DNA from: Nostoc sp. ATCC 43529
Lineage (GTDB): Bacteria > Cyanobacteriota > Cyanobacteriia > Cyanobacteriales > Nostocaceae
Length of the DNA stretch: 64,000 nt
Direction of reading: 5' to 3'
NCBI GenBank assembly: GCA_003326205.1
Contig: LWTK01000105.1
Location: forward strand, 124,001-188,000
The notes under the pieces were generated by a model that ran no database searches, was not told where the DNA came from, and saw only the letters and a program-made list of their open reading frames with translations. A program made the position numbers and the translations under genes. Position 1 is the first letter of the stretch, and each line of letters begins with the position of its first letter. Positions 8,471 to 19,605 of this stretch are shown here, piece by piece.

Positions 8471-9565
8471 TTGACCACTAATGTTACATCTAGTATCGTT
8501 GAGCGGGCAAAAACCAACGTGAAAGCACAGGTATTTAGAGGCGTTAATCAACTGTCTTACGAAGAGATTCCAGTTCCAACCCTAGAACCAGATGAAGTAC
8601 TAGTACAGGTGCGGGTTGTGGGGTTATGTCAGTCAGATATTAAAAAAATTCGTTATCCACTCTATGAACCACCGCGCATTTTTGGACATGAAACCGCTGG
8701 TACCATCGCAGCAGTAGGATCTCAAGTCCAAGGTTGGCAAGTTGGACAACGGGTAGCAGTTATGCATCACATCCCTTGTATGCATTGCGCCTATTGTCTA
8801 AATGACAATTTTTCCATGTGCGATGTCTACAAAAATATTTCCACTACCGCAGGCTTTAATGCTAGCGGCGGCGGTTTCGCTGATTATGTCAAAGTTCCTG
8901 GTCATATTGTGCAAAACGGTGGGTTAATTCCCATCCCTGACAATATCAGTTTTGAAGAAGCAAGTTTTGTCGAACCCACTAACTGTTGCTTGAAAGCAGT
9001 GAAAAAAGCCCAAATTGCCCCAGGACAAACTGTGTTAGTTACTGGTGCAGGGCCAATTGGGTTAATGTTCATCATGTTGGTCAAGTATTTCGGAGGAAAA
9101 GCGATCGCTACTGATTTACTGCCTTCTAGAATTGAAAAAGCATTGAATGTTGGTGCCCACGCGGCTTTTGATGCTCGTGACCCCGATTTACCCGCCAAAA
9201 TTCATGCCTTAACTGGTGGACTAGGTGTAGACGTTACTCTGCTGGCTGTCCCCAGTGACAAAGCTTTCTTTCAAGCACTTGATTGTACTCGCAAAGGCGG
9301 GAAGATTCTATTTTTTGCTGAATTTCCCGATGAAGTCGAAATTCCCATCAACCCGAATATCCTCTACCGTCGGGAAATTGACTTAATGGGCAGTTATAGC
9401 TCATCTTATCGACTTCAGAATTTGTCAGCTGATATTGTATTTAATCAGCGAATTGATGTGAAAGCATTAATTAGCGATCGCTATCCATTAAAAGATTTAT
9501 CAGCAGCTGTGGAAGCAGCGATCGCACCCACGGCGGAAACTTATAAAATCTTAATTTATCCCTAA
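8471..9565 (+). CDS. Zinc-dependent medium-chain alcohol/polyol dehydrogenase
   Basis: This is an NAD(P)-dependent oxidoreductase of the sorbitol/threonine dehydrogenase type. Visible features are the catalytic-zinc cysteine in GLCQSDIKK, the GHE motif (FGHETAGT), the structural zinc cysteines in CMHCAYCLNDNFSMC, and the Rossmann loop VTGAGPIGLM. The frame opens at TTG 8471. A start at GTG 8519, giving MKAQVFRGVNQLSYEE, would match family N-termini better, and neither has a strong ribosome-binding site. The substrate cannot be named from sequence. It shares a divergent promoter region with the kinase at 6807-8333. Confidence 0.85.
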   Translation: MTTNVTSSIVERAKTNVKAQVFRGVNQLSYEEIPVPTLEPDEVLVQVRVVGLCQSDIKKIRYPLYEPPRIFGHETAGTIAAVGSQVQGWQVGQRVAVMHHIPCMHCAYCLNDNFSMCDVYKNISTTAGFNASGGGFADYVKVPGHIVQNGGLIPIPDNISFEEASFVEPTNCCLKAVKKAQIAPGQTVLVTGAGPIGLMFIMLVKYFGGKAIATDLLPSRIEKALNVGAHAAFDARDPDLPAKIHALTGGLGVDVTLLAVPSDKAFFQALDCTRKGGKILFFAEFPDEVEIPINPNILYRREIDLMGSYSSSYRLQNLSADIVFNQRIDVKALISDRYPLKDLSAAVEAAIAPTAETYKILIYP

Positions 9566-9709
9566 AAGGGAGATGAAGAGATGGGGGGATGGGGGGATGA
9601 GGGAGTATTAAGATTAGTAAGTTGAATATCTGAGTTTCATCGCTGAATATCTGAGCTTCAAATTTTTAGTTGTAATATTTCCTCATCTCCCCCATCTCCC
9701 CATCCCCCC

Positions 9710-11011
9710 ATGCCCTTAACCCTACTTTTCGTCGCCTTACTAGCCTTCTACGTCGCCTGGAATCTGGGAGCAAATGATGTTGCTAACGCAATGGGAACTT
9801 CTGTAGGTTCCAAAGCTGTGACTCTCAGACAGGCACTAATAATTGCTGGGGTATTAGAGTTTACAGGTGCTGTCTTGTTTGGACATCAGGTAACGGAAAC
9901 TCTAGCAACGAAAATTGCTAATCCAGGTTTATTTGCTGCTACGCCCGAAATACTTGTTGTGGGAATGGCAACGGTGCTGGTTTCTTGTGGTGTGTGGTTG
10001 CAAATTGCTACATCGCGGGGTTTACCAGTGTCATCTTCTCACGCGGTTGTGGGTGCGATCGCTGGGTTTAGTTGGGTAGCTTTGGGAGTAGATGCAATTG
10101 ATTGGTCATCAATTGGCATGATTACTGTTGGCTGGGTGTTAACGCCTGTAATTAGTGGTGCGATCGCAGCTTTATTCTACAGTCAAATTAAACACTGGAT
10201 TTTAGAGCAACCCAATCAATTAGTGCAGTTACAAGAATGGATTCCGTGGTTGAGTACTGTACTGATAGGTGTATTTGGTGTGATTGTATTACCTTCGGTA
10301 ACTCAACCACTGACAAATTTTTTAATTGAGCAAGTTGGCTTAAACATACCCACTTACGACATTCCACTTTTAACTGGTGCAGTAGCAGCAGTTGGACTGA
10401 CAATTATTAGTTGGCGGCAATTAGAACAGCCAGAGGACAAACAGACAAGCAAAATAACTCCTAACTCCTCACTCCTAACTCCCCACTCCCCATTTCCCAC
10501 TCCCGTAGAACGCTTATTCGCCCGCTTCCAACTTCTAAGTGCTTGCTTTGTGGCTTTTGCTCATGGTTCTAATGATGTTGGAAATGCGATCGCTCCTTTA
10601 GCTGCGATCGTTTACATTAATAGCACTGGTAACGTACCCACTGATGGAATCGCGATTCCCATCTGGATTTTAATTCTTGGTGGTGCTGGTATTGTTGGAG
10701 GTTTAGCTGTCTGGGGTAAAAAAGTCATCGCCACCATAGGCGAAAACATCATTTCTTTGCAACCTAGTAGTGGATTTTGTGCAGAACTGGCTACTGCTAC
10801 CACCATCCTGATTGCCTCCAGGTTAGGTTTGCCCGTCTCTACTTCCCACGCCCTTGTCGGTGGTGTCGTGGGTATTGGATTGGTGCAAAATATTAAATCT
10901 ATTAAGTTCAAAACTCTACAAGGTATTGCTGCCGCATGGCTAATCACAATCCCTATTAGTGCAGTCCTCAGCGCTGCCATTTTTAGCATTGCTCGGATTT
11001 TATTTCTTTGA
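9710..11011 (+). CDS. Inorganic phosphate permease, PiT family
   Basis: PiT proteins import phosphate with a cation across the cytoplasmic membrane. The 433-residue protein has the two family signatures, NLGANDVANAMGTSVGSKA near residue 18 and AHGSNDVGNAIAPLAAI near 285, on two homologous membrane halves with about ten hydrophobic segments. The central cytoplasmic loop (about residues 248-268) reads NSSLLTPHSPFPTP, the in-frame translation of CTCCTAA/CCCCACT-type filler at 10458-10505. The gene begins within CCCCATC filler, so the ATG at 9710 is unsupported by a ribosome-binding site and the true start could be slightly different. Substrate assignment is by family. Confidence 0.9.
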   Translation: MPLTLLFVALLAFYVAWNLGANDVANAMGTSVGSKAVTLRQALIIAGVLEFTGAVLFGHQVTETLATKIANPGLFAATPEILVVGMATVLVSCGVWLQIATSRGLPVSSSHAVVGAIAGFSWVALGVDAIDWSSIGMITVGWVLTPVISGAIAALFYSQIKHWILEQPNQLVQLQEWIPWLSTVLIGVFGVIVLPSVTQPLTNFLIEQVGLNIPTYDIPLLTGAVAAVGLTIISWRQLEQPEDKQTSKITPNSSLLTPHSPFPTPVERLFARFQLLSACFVAFAHGSNDVGNAIAPLAAIVYINSTGNVPTDGIAIPIWILILGGAGIVGGLAVWGKKVIATIGENIISLQPSSGFCAELATATTILIASRLGLPVSTSHALVGGVVGIGLVQNIKSIKFKTLQGIAAAWLITIPISAVLSAAIFSIARILFL

Positions 11012-11743
11012 AAATAATTAATATTTTTCTAACCTTTACCAATTTACGTCTGATGTGAATTATCCAAATCAACGATAAAACAAGGGTTTTAGCGTCTAAT
11101 TCACATAATGCGTAATTTTGAATTTTATATTTTGCGAAAATCCAAAATTGCTATCACTCCCCACTCCCAGCATAAAACCTAGACTGCAACAACACCAAAA
11201 AAAGGCATTTTTGCAGAATAGCTGCTCATTTATTAGAATGTTGTGCAGGGAATCGCGTAACCTTGAATTTCCACAGAAGGATAATTTAGTCTCCATTGGA
11301 AATGTAAACTGTCACTCAAGTTACATTCCACACAAATTTATAGCTAGTTTCGCAAGTCAGAGAAATTTGTGGCGATCAGGCACTCAATAGCAAGTCTTTG
11401 ATAATAATATTGCCACCGAAACAATAAATATAGGACTTACGCAAATCTTAATTTTGAATTTCCAGACAAATCTGAGACCGGCAAAAAACCGGAGCGCTGA
11501 CTTGGGATGAGCTAGATGTCTCAATCTCTGGCTTTCTCAAATCAGAACAGGAGGTGATTTATAATTTGCCACCAAGGGTTGATGCTTTGCAAACCTTGTG
11601 TCTAGCATGACAGAATTACGTTGAAATGCGGAAGTGCTGTTAAAATTTTTAATTTATCTGACAAAATACAGGAAATTAGTATGAGTGCCAATCAAGTCAA
11701 CGCGAAGCAGCTTTATTGTCAAGGCGTTAGAGGTTAGAAGCTA
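11012..11743. other. AT-rich intergenic region, no gene recognised
   Basis: No convincing reading frame is seen. TAGGACTTACGC at about 11432-11443 is identical to the terminal repeat of the MITE at 52434, but no partner arm is visible here, so it may be a solo end. Confidence 0.5.
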
Positions 11744-14209
11744 ATGGGGCGATTCGAGAAGCAACCAGAAAACCCGCGAGTCAGAGGCGAACTCTCTAGA
11801 GCTGCGGAAAATGCTCTTTGGGCTGTAGTTGAGGATTTAGAAAATCTCCAGCAGAATGTCCTCAGAGCATTACAAGAAGACATCAAGCGGCTTCAGGCAG
11901 AAAAAAATCGATTATCTGATGATATTCAAAGCTTGCAAGAAGAAAAAGAGCATTTACAGCAAGTACGGCAAATTACTGAGCAGCAAGTATTAATTCGTCA
12001 GTTGGCAGAAGTTCTGGCAAAGCATATATCTTCGCAACTGCAATCCTCTCTGGCAAATTTAGCTACGCAAAATATAGAAGGTAAATCTTACGAACAAGCT
12101 GCACTGAAATCTGCTGAAGTGAGCAGCAATGTAGTAAGTGAAATCAATGAAAAAGTCGAACACATGTTTGACAGCCTTGATGACACGGTTACTATCACTT
12201 TTAATTCGCTGCAACAAGAATTAAAGAATTATCAAAGTAATCTTTCCCAACAGCTGTCACGGATGTACAGCCAACAGCAGCAAGGGGAAGCGATTTTGAC
12301 AGAGTTTGTGAATCGGTTGCATGGCCAACTAGAAAAAACTATAGAAGAAAGTTCACGCAAAGCACCAACAACAGGTACACCTACTGTTTTGCAACTGACG
12401 GAACCAGAAAAGAACACTTTTTTGGAGACATCCCCTGAGTTTGGCGAAGTAGTCAGAAATTCCCCTGAGCCAATTTCTACCATCGCTAATCAATTTTCCG
12501 AAAGCGAAATGCGATCGCAGTCTGCTGCTGTTGAAGAACAAACCATCAGCAAAGACTCCCCCCAACATCAAACTCCACCACAAGAAAACACCACTGAGCC
12601 AATTTCTGTTCTCAGCAATGATTTGTCTCAAAGTGAAACTCCATCACAGCCTGCTGTTATAGTTCCACCTCCAAACGAAACTCGACTACAGTCTGCTGTT
12701 ATAGTTCCACCTCCAAACGAAACTCGACTACAGCCTGCTGTTATAGTTCCACCTCCACAAGAAAACCTCACTGAGCCAATTTCTGTTCTCAGCAACGACT
12801 TGTCTCAAAGTGAAACTCCACCACAGCCTGCTGTTATAGTTCCACCACCACAAGAAAATGTCACTGAGCCAATTTCTGTTCTCAGCAACAACTCCTCCCA
12901 AAGGGAACAGCCAGTTCCACCACCACAGGAAAAAGCCACTGAGCCAATTTCTGTTCTCAGCAACGACTCCTCCCAAAGCGAAACTTCATCAGAACCTGCT
13001 GATACATCAGCTTCACAGCAGCAACCAACACAACCATCACTAAAAATTAATGCTCCTGAACTAGCTTCTGTTCTCCGCAAAAGTGTGCCACAGAGCAAAC
13101 TTAAACCCACACCTGTGACAGCACTAGAACCACCGAAGGAAGCAAAAACTTCGACACGGCGATCGCGCAGTTCTTCAGGCTTATCCGCAATCCAAGTCGG
13201 TTTTTTATTGATTGTGTTGTCCACAGTCATATCTTCGCTTTACAACGTAGCCATTAAGGTGATTTTCCACGAAGGTTCCCAGATTTTCGGTGTATTAGAG
13301 GTAGAACGTTTGCTACCACCGACTTTGGGTAATACTTTCTTAATTTTGACGATGCGGTTTATGGTGGTAGTACCACTGATGGTACTGTTGTCGCCTATAC
13401 TGCATCCTAGACTATGGCAAGATTTAGAAAACTTGATTAATTCAGTGCGAGGGAACCCCACACCTACGAATGCAGCTACAAAGCAGATTTTGGTGTTGTC
13501 AATTGTCAGTGGGTGCTTTTTATTTTTGTCTCAAGTGCTAATTTATATTGCTATTGCTCAAGTTCCCACTGGAATTGCCATCGCACTTTTCTTTATCTAT
13601 CCAATGGTTACCGGTTTATTCTCGTGGTTTCTGTTTCGCGATCGCCCCACCATCTTTCGTATAGGAGCGATCGCAGCGATTTGCTGCGGTGAATTATTAG
13701 TTTTAGGAACTTCTTCTAGTACTGGTATTGGTAATACTTCACTAGGAACCAGCGCCGCCATTATTTCTGGCGTAGCGTTTGCTGCTTACATAATTCTGAC
13801 GCGAGTCTGTGCTAGTAAACTACATCCGGTAACTTTTACTTTAATTAACTTCGCCACCATGTTGGTGTTGAGCTTTATTTGCTTGATGTTACCTTTACCA
13901 AGCAATTGGAACTTGCTAATTGACCCCACAAAAATGCTGGAACTGATTTTAAGCGCATTTATTTTGGGCGTGTTGACTCTTGCTGGCTATTTGCTCAACA
14001 ATGCCGGAATTACTAAATTAGGTGCCTCACGTTCAGCCCTCATTGGTGGTAGCATCCCAGTTTTAACGGTGATTTTTGCTGGGTTAATCATTCAAGAAAA
14101 TTTAGATATCGTACAAATTCTAGGAGTATTGTTAGTAACTTTTGGCGCGGCTGCTTTCAGCTTTGAAACAATGCGAAATCAGGTTAAACCCTCTACTCCC
14201 GCCAATTAA
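11744..14209 (+). CDS. Coiled-coil / proline-repeat / EamA (DMT) permease fusion
   Basis: The 821-residue protein has three parts. Residues about 10-80 and 120-200 are predicted coiled coil (IKRLQAEKNRLSDDIQSLQ). Residues about 225-465 are low-complexity and carry repeated TEPISVLSNDxSQSE and QPAVIVPPP units. Residues about 478-810 hold about ten hydrophobic segments matching two EamA repeats of drug/metabolite transporters (VPTGIAIALFFIYPMVTG; YLLNNAGITKLGASRSALIGG). EamA proteins normally lack the large cytoplasmic extension, so this looks like a permease tethered to a scaffold or polar partner, which is inference. The substrate is unknown. The next gene on this strand is hetR, but 2.3 kb separates them. 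Confidence 0.85.
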   Translation: MGRFEKQPENPRVRGELSRAAENALWAVVEDLENLQQNVLRALQEDIKRLQAEKNRLSDDIQSLQEEKEHLQQVRQITEQQVLIRQLAEVLAKHISSQLQSSLANLATQNIEGKSYEQAALKSAEVSSNVVSEINEKVEHMFDSLDDTVTITFNSLQQELKNYQSNLSQQLSRMYSQQQQGEAILTEFVNRLHGQLEKTIEESSRKAPTTGTPTVLQLTEPEKNTFLETSPEFGEVVRNSPEPISTIANQFSESEMRSQSAAVEEQTISKDSPQHQTPPQENTTEPISVLSNDLSQSETPSQPAVIVPPPNETRLQSAVIVPPPNETRLQPAVIVPPPQENLTEPISVLSNDLSQSETPPQPAVIVPPPQENVTEPISVLSNNSSQREQPVPPPQEKATEPISVLSNDSSQSETSSEPADTSASQQQPTQPSLKINAPELASVLRKSVPQSKLKPTPVTALEPPKEAKTSTRRSRSSSGLSAIQVGFLLIVLSTVISSLYNVAIKVIFHEGSQIFGVLEVERLLPPTLGNTFLILTMRFMVVVPLMVLLSPILHPRLWQDLENLINSVRGNPTPTNAATKQILVLSIVSGCFLFLSQVLIYIAIAQVPTGIAIALFFIYPMVTGLFSWFLFRDRPTIFRIGAIAAICCGELLVLGTSSSTGIGNTSLGTSAAIISGVAFAAYIILTRVCASKLHPVTFTLINFATMLVLSFICLMLPLPSNWNLLIDPTKMLELILSAFILGVLTLAGYLLNNAGITKLGASRSALIGGSIPVLTVIFAGLIIQENLDIVQILGVLLVTFGAAAFSFETMRNQVKPSTPAN

Positions 14210-14231
14210 ATGACCATTTCAACCAGCCCAG

Positions 14232-14264
14232 GTGTGATGATAGCTACTATAGCTACCATCACAC
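14232..14264 (+). terminator. Strong hairpin after the EamA fusion gene
   Basis: GTGTGATGATAGCTA pairs with TAGCTACCATCACAC (14 of 15 positions) over a three-base loop, beginning 22 bases after the stop codon. No clear T-run follows, so it may be a terminator or an mRNA-end stabilising structure. Confidence 0.6.
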
Positions 14265-14306
14265 TTCGGCTTGCATAATGACTCAAACAGTGTTGACTGT
14301 TGAGTT

Positions 14307-14453
14307 AACGTGAATTCGATAGACCTCACCCACCCAGCCTCCCTCTCCTCGAAGGAGAGGGAGGAGTAAGGAAAAATGAGGCTTTTTGCTCCCCTCTCCT
14401 TGAAGGAGAGGGGCTGGGGGTGAGGTCAAAATCCTGTACATCGAATTCACGTT
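14307..14453. mobile_element. MITE-like element with terminal inverted repeats and probable target duplication
   Basis: The ends ACGTGAATTCGAT and ATCGAATTCACGT are perfect inverted repeats. Internal arms CCTCACCC/GGGTGAGG and CCCTCTCCT/AGGAGAGGG make it one long foldback. TGAGTTA lies immediately outside both ends, consistent with a 7-bp target-site duplication (up to 9 bp if the GT is counted). There is no coding capacity, so it must be mobilised in trans if at all. Confidence 0.8.
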
Positions 14454-14459
14454 GAGTTA

Positions 14460-17385
<2,926 letters not shown>

Positions 17386-17428
17386 TACAATTGTGCAAAA
17401 GTTCAAATTTCCAAAGGCGATCTAGTAA

Positions 17429-17515
17429 CGTGAGTTCGACAACCTCTCTTCAACTCCTCTCCAACACGGAGAGGAGGATTATAGTTTTTTCTTTTATTTG
17501 AATCACATTACGTTG
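17429..17515. repeat. Hairpin and probable degraded MITE after hetR
   Basis: CTCCTCTCC (17454-17462) pairs perfectly with GGAGAGGAG (17468-17476), followed by a T-rich stretch, so it can serve as the hetR terminator. The left edge TAACGTGAGTTCGA and right edge CATTACGTTGA resemble the ends of the MITE at 14307-14453, suggesting a decayed relative. Confidence 0.6.
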
Positions 17516-17718
17516 AATGTTGAATGTTGACTGTTGAGTAAGAAATTATTATTCTCCTTCTGCTCCCGGTGCCTATTTTCAATCTCAGCGGAAATTCCAC
17601 CCAAATTGTTCGGTTCTACGACTGTTAGGTGTACACAAATGAATATAACCTCTTAGGTAGTAGTGAGGTGTCTACCCTAGACGCTATTCGTCGCTCTTGA
17701 ATTAAGGGGTGAAAACTT

Positions 17719-19188
17719 GTGTACCAGTGGATATTGCCAAGTCTTTTGGAAATCTTGGCACAAAATCAATCAAGTGCCGCTGAATGTTCACCAGCAAAAG
17801 CAGAGCGGCAGTGGCGTGTCAGCCTTGCAGCAACAGAACACTTGCTATTAAATAGTTTAGCAACTGTTTCAGGTGACACGACCCAAGGATTAGTTTTAGC
17901 TGCACCAGCACCTTTATTTAGTCAGCCAAAACTGGCTCAAAGCTTACAGACAGTAACTTTTACAGCAAAACCATTTAACCCTTTGGCGCTGATGCCATTT
18001 CAGATGCCAGATGCGATCACACCTCAAGATTGTGAAGCCGCCCCCTGTGAATCCGTACTTCCCTTACTACCCGCCGATCCATTGGCAGCAGAACAGTTTT
18101 GCTTAGTTTTTACAGATAAATTTACATTAGTACTAGTTTTAGCAACACACAAAAACAGTAAAAAAACCTTTTCATTTTCTTTTGAGCCGGAGGTAGTACA
18201 GCAGGCTTGGCGATCGCTAGGAGCGCGGGTAATGCTGACTAATCCAGAATTTTTTAGCCAACTAGATGCATTAGTACAACAGTATTCTCCACTAGCACCA
18301 GATTACCGCATTGTGGCTCAGTTTAGCCAGCTGTTACTTGCTGAACTAACAGAACCAGAAGAAACTAGGGATTCATTTCTGGGGGTTGGCAACAAAGAAG
18401 ACAAAGAAAATAACCCATGCCCAATGCCCAATGCCCCATGCCCAATGCCCAATCCTGATGTCGAATTGCTCCAAGCCTTTGCCCACGAAGTTCGTACACC
18501 TTTAACAACGATTCGCACCATGACTCGCCTACTCTTGAAGCGGCGGGACTTAGCTAAGAGCGTCATCAATCGCTTAGAAATTATCGATCATGAGTGTACT
18601 GAGCAAATTGACCGTATGGAGTTACTGTTTAAAGCAGCAGAACTGGAAACTTCTGCGCCAGTAAAATCTTCCAAAACTCAACTGACGCCGATGTCTTTAG
18701 ATCAAGTGTTGCACCAAAGCATTCCCCGTTGGGAACAAGCAGCACAGCGGCGTAACTTAACTTTAAATGTAGTTTTACCCCAGCAACTACCAACTGTGGT
18801 TAGTAATCCCAGTATGCTCGATCGCGTACTCACTGGTTTAATGGAGAATTTTACGCGCAGCTTACCTCCTGGTAGCCACATTCAGGTACAGGTTATTCCG
18901 GCTGGAGATCAACTAAAGTTACAATTATCACCGCAACTGTTATCTCAAGATACAAATAAATCTGCTACACCAGCAACGCCACCAATTCGCAAAGCCCTTG
19001 GTCAACTGCTGATGTTCCAGCCAGAAACAGGTACGATTAGTTTGAATATGGCTGCAACGAAACATTTGTTTCAGGCGATCGGTGGCAAATTGATTGTTCG
19101 CCAACGTCCACACTATGGAGAAATATTAACAATTTTCCTTCCCTTGGAAGTTAGCAACAATCAGGGAAAGCTAGGAATTAAAAGTTAG
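17719..19188 (+). CDS. Sensor histidine kinase-like protein with degenerate ATPase domain
   Basis: The 489-residue protein has an uncharacterised N-terminal region (1-230), a histidine phosphoacceptor motif FAHEVRTPLTTIRTM (about 254-268) and a C-terminal region where the HATPase fold is expected. The N-box survives only loosely (LDRVLTGLMENF). I see no DxGxG and no GxGLGL loop; instead the segment reads LSPQLLSQDTNKSATPATPP. It may be a phosphorylated partner of another kinase, or inactive. A linker at about 236-252 (NPCPMPNAPCPMPNPD) is the in-frame translation of CCCCAAT-type heptamer filler at 18414-18455. The start codon is GTG with weak GGGG upstream. The gene follows hetR, 330 bases away, on the same strand. 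Confidence 0.75.
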   Translation: MYQWILPSLLEILAQNQSSAAECSPAKAERQWRVSLAATEHLLLNSLATVSGDTTQGLVLAAPAPLFSQPKLAQSLQTVTFTAKPFNPLALMPFQMPDAITPQDCEAAPCESVLPLLPADPLAAEQFCLVFTDKFTLVLVLATHKNSKKTFSFSFEPEVVQQAWRSLGARVMLTNPEFFSQLDALVQQYSPLAPDYRIVAQFSQLLLAELTEPEETRDSFLGVGNKEDKENNPCPMPNAPCPMPNPDVELLQAFAHEVRTPLTTIRTMTRLLLKRRDLAKSVINRLEIIDHECTEQIDRMELLFKAAELETSAPVKSSKTQLTPMSLDQVLHQSIPRWEQAAQRRNLTLNVVLPQQLPTVVSNPSMLDRVLTGLMENFTRSLPPGSHIQVQVIPAGDQLKLQLSPQLLSQDTNKSATPATPPIRKALGQLLMFQPETGTISLNMAATKHLFQAIGGKLIVRQRPHYGEILTIFLPLEVSNNQGKLGIKS

Positions 19189-19206
19189 GAGTAAATTAGT
19201 TATGTT

Positions 19207-19605
19207 TTAAACGCTGATAGATAGAGCTTGCTTAAAGGTGGCAGCATCTTTAAAGTGAATTTCTGGTTGATCGACCAGAGCTAAATCAATTAATTCTGCC
19301 AATTTTTTCGGAATTGAAGCATCACGTTTGCGAATCGGCACAGCGTTAGTTTGCAGTACTGCTAAAAACGGATCGCCAACAAAGTTACGAGGAAAAGCGC
19401 CAGTGAGCATAAAGTATAAACAGGCAGCTGTCGCCCAAATATCTACTTCTGGTTTGGCATATTTGAAATTAATCACCTGTTGGCGAGGCATAAAAACAGG
19501 TGTGCCTGCGTGAGTACCGCTCATGGTTTGACCACTTAAACCTGCTTGGTCAAATGCTTTTGCTAAACCATAGTCAGCGATTTTTATAATACGATACTCA
19601 AACAT
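19207..19605 (-). pseudogene. C-terminal fragment of a second Ser/Thr kinase
   Basis: The reading frame encodes only the lower half of a kinase domain: IKIADYGLAKAF (an ADYG version of DFG), GTPVFMPRQQVINF, the DIWATAACLYFMLTG helix and the C-terminal subdomain. The glycine loop, lysine and HRD loop are missing. Upstream of the DYG motif the frame passes into the end of the neighbouring WD40 gene read in another frame. It therefore looks like the remnant of a recombination or deletion joining two kinase genes. It is unlikely to make a functional product. Confidence 0.75.

Noticed and set aside
12805-13230. 141-codon leftward frame inside the EamA fusion gene
   Set aside because: It is the mirror of the tandem repeats on the opposite strand and resembles no family.
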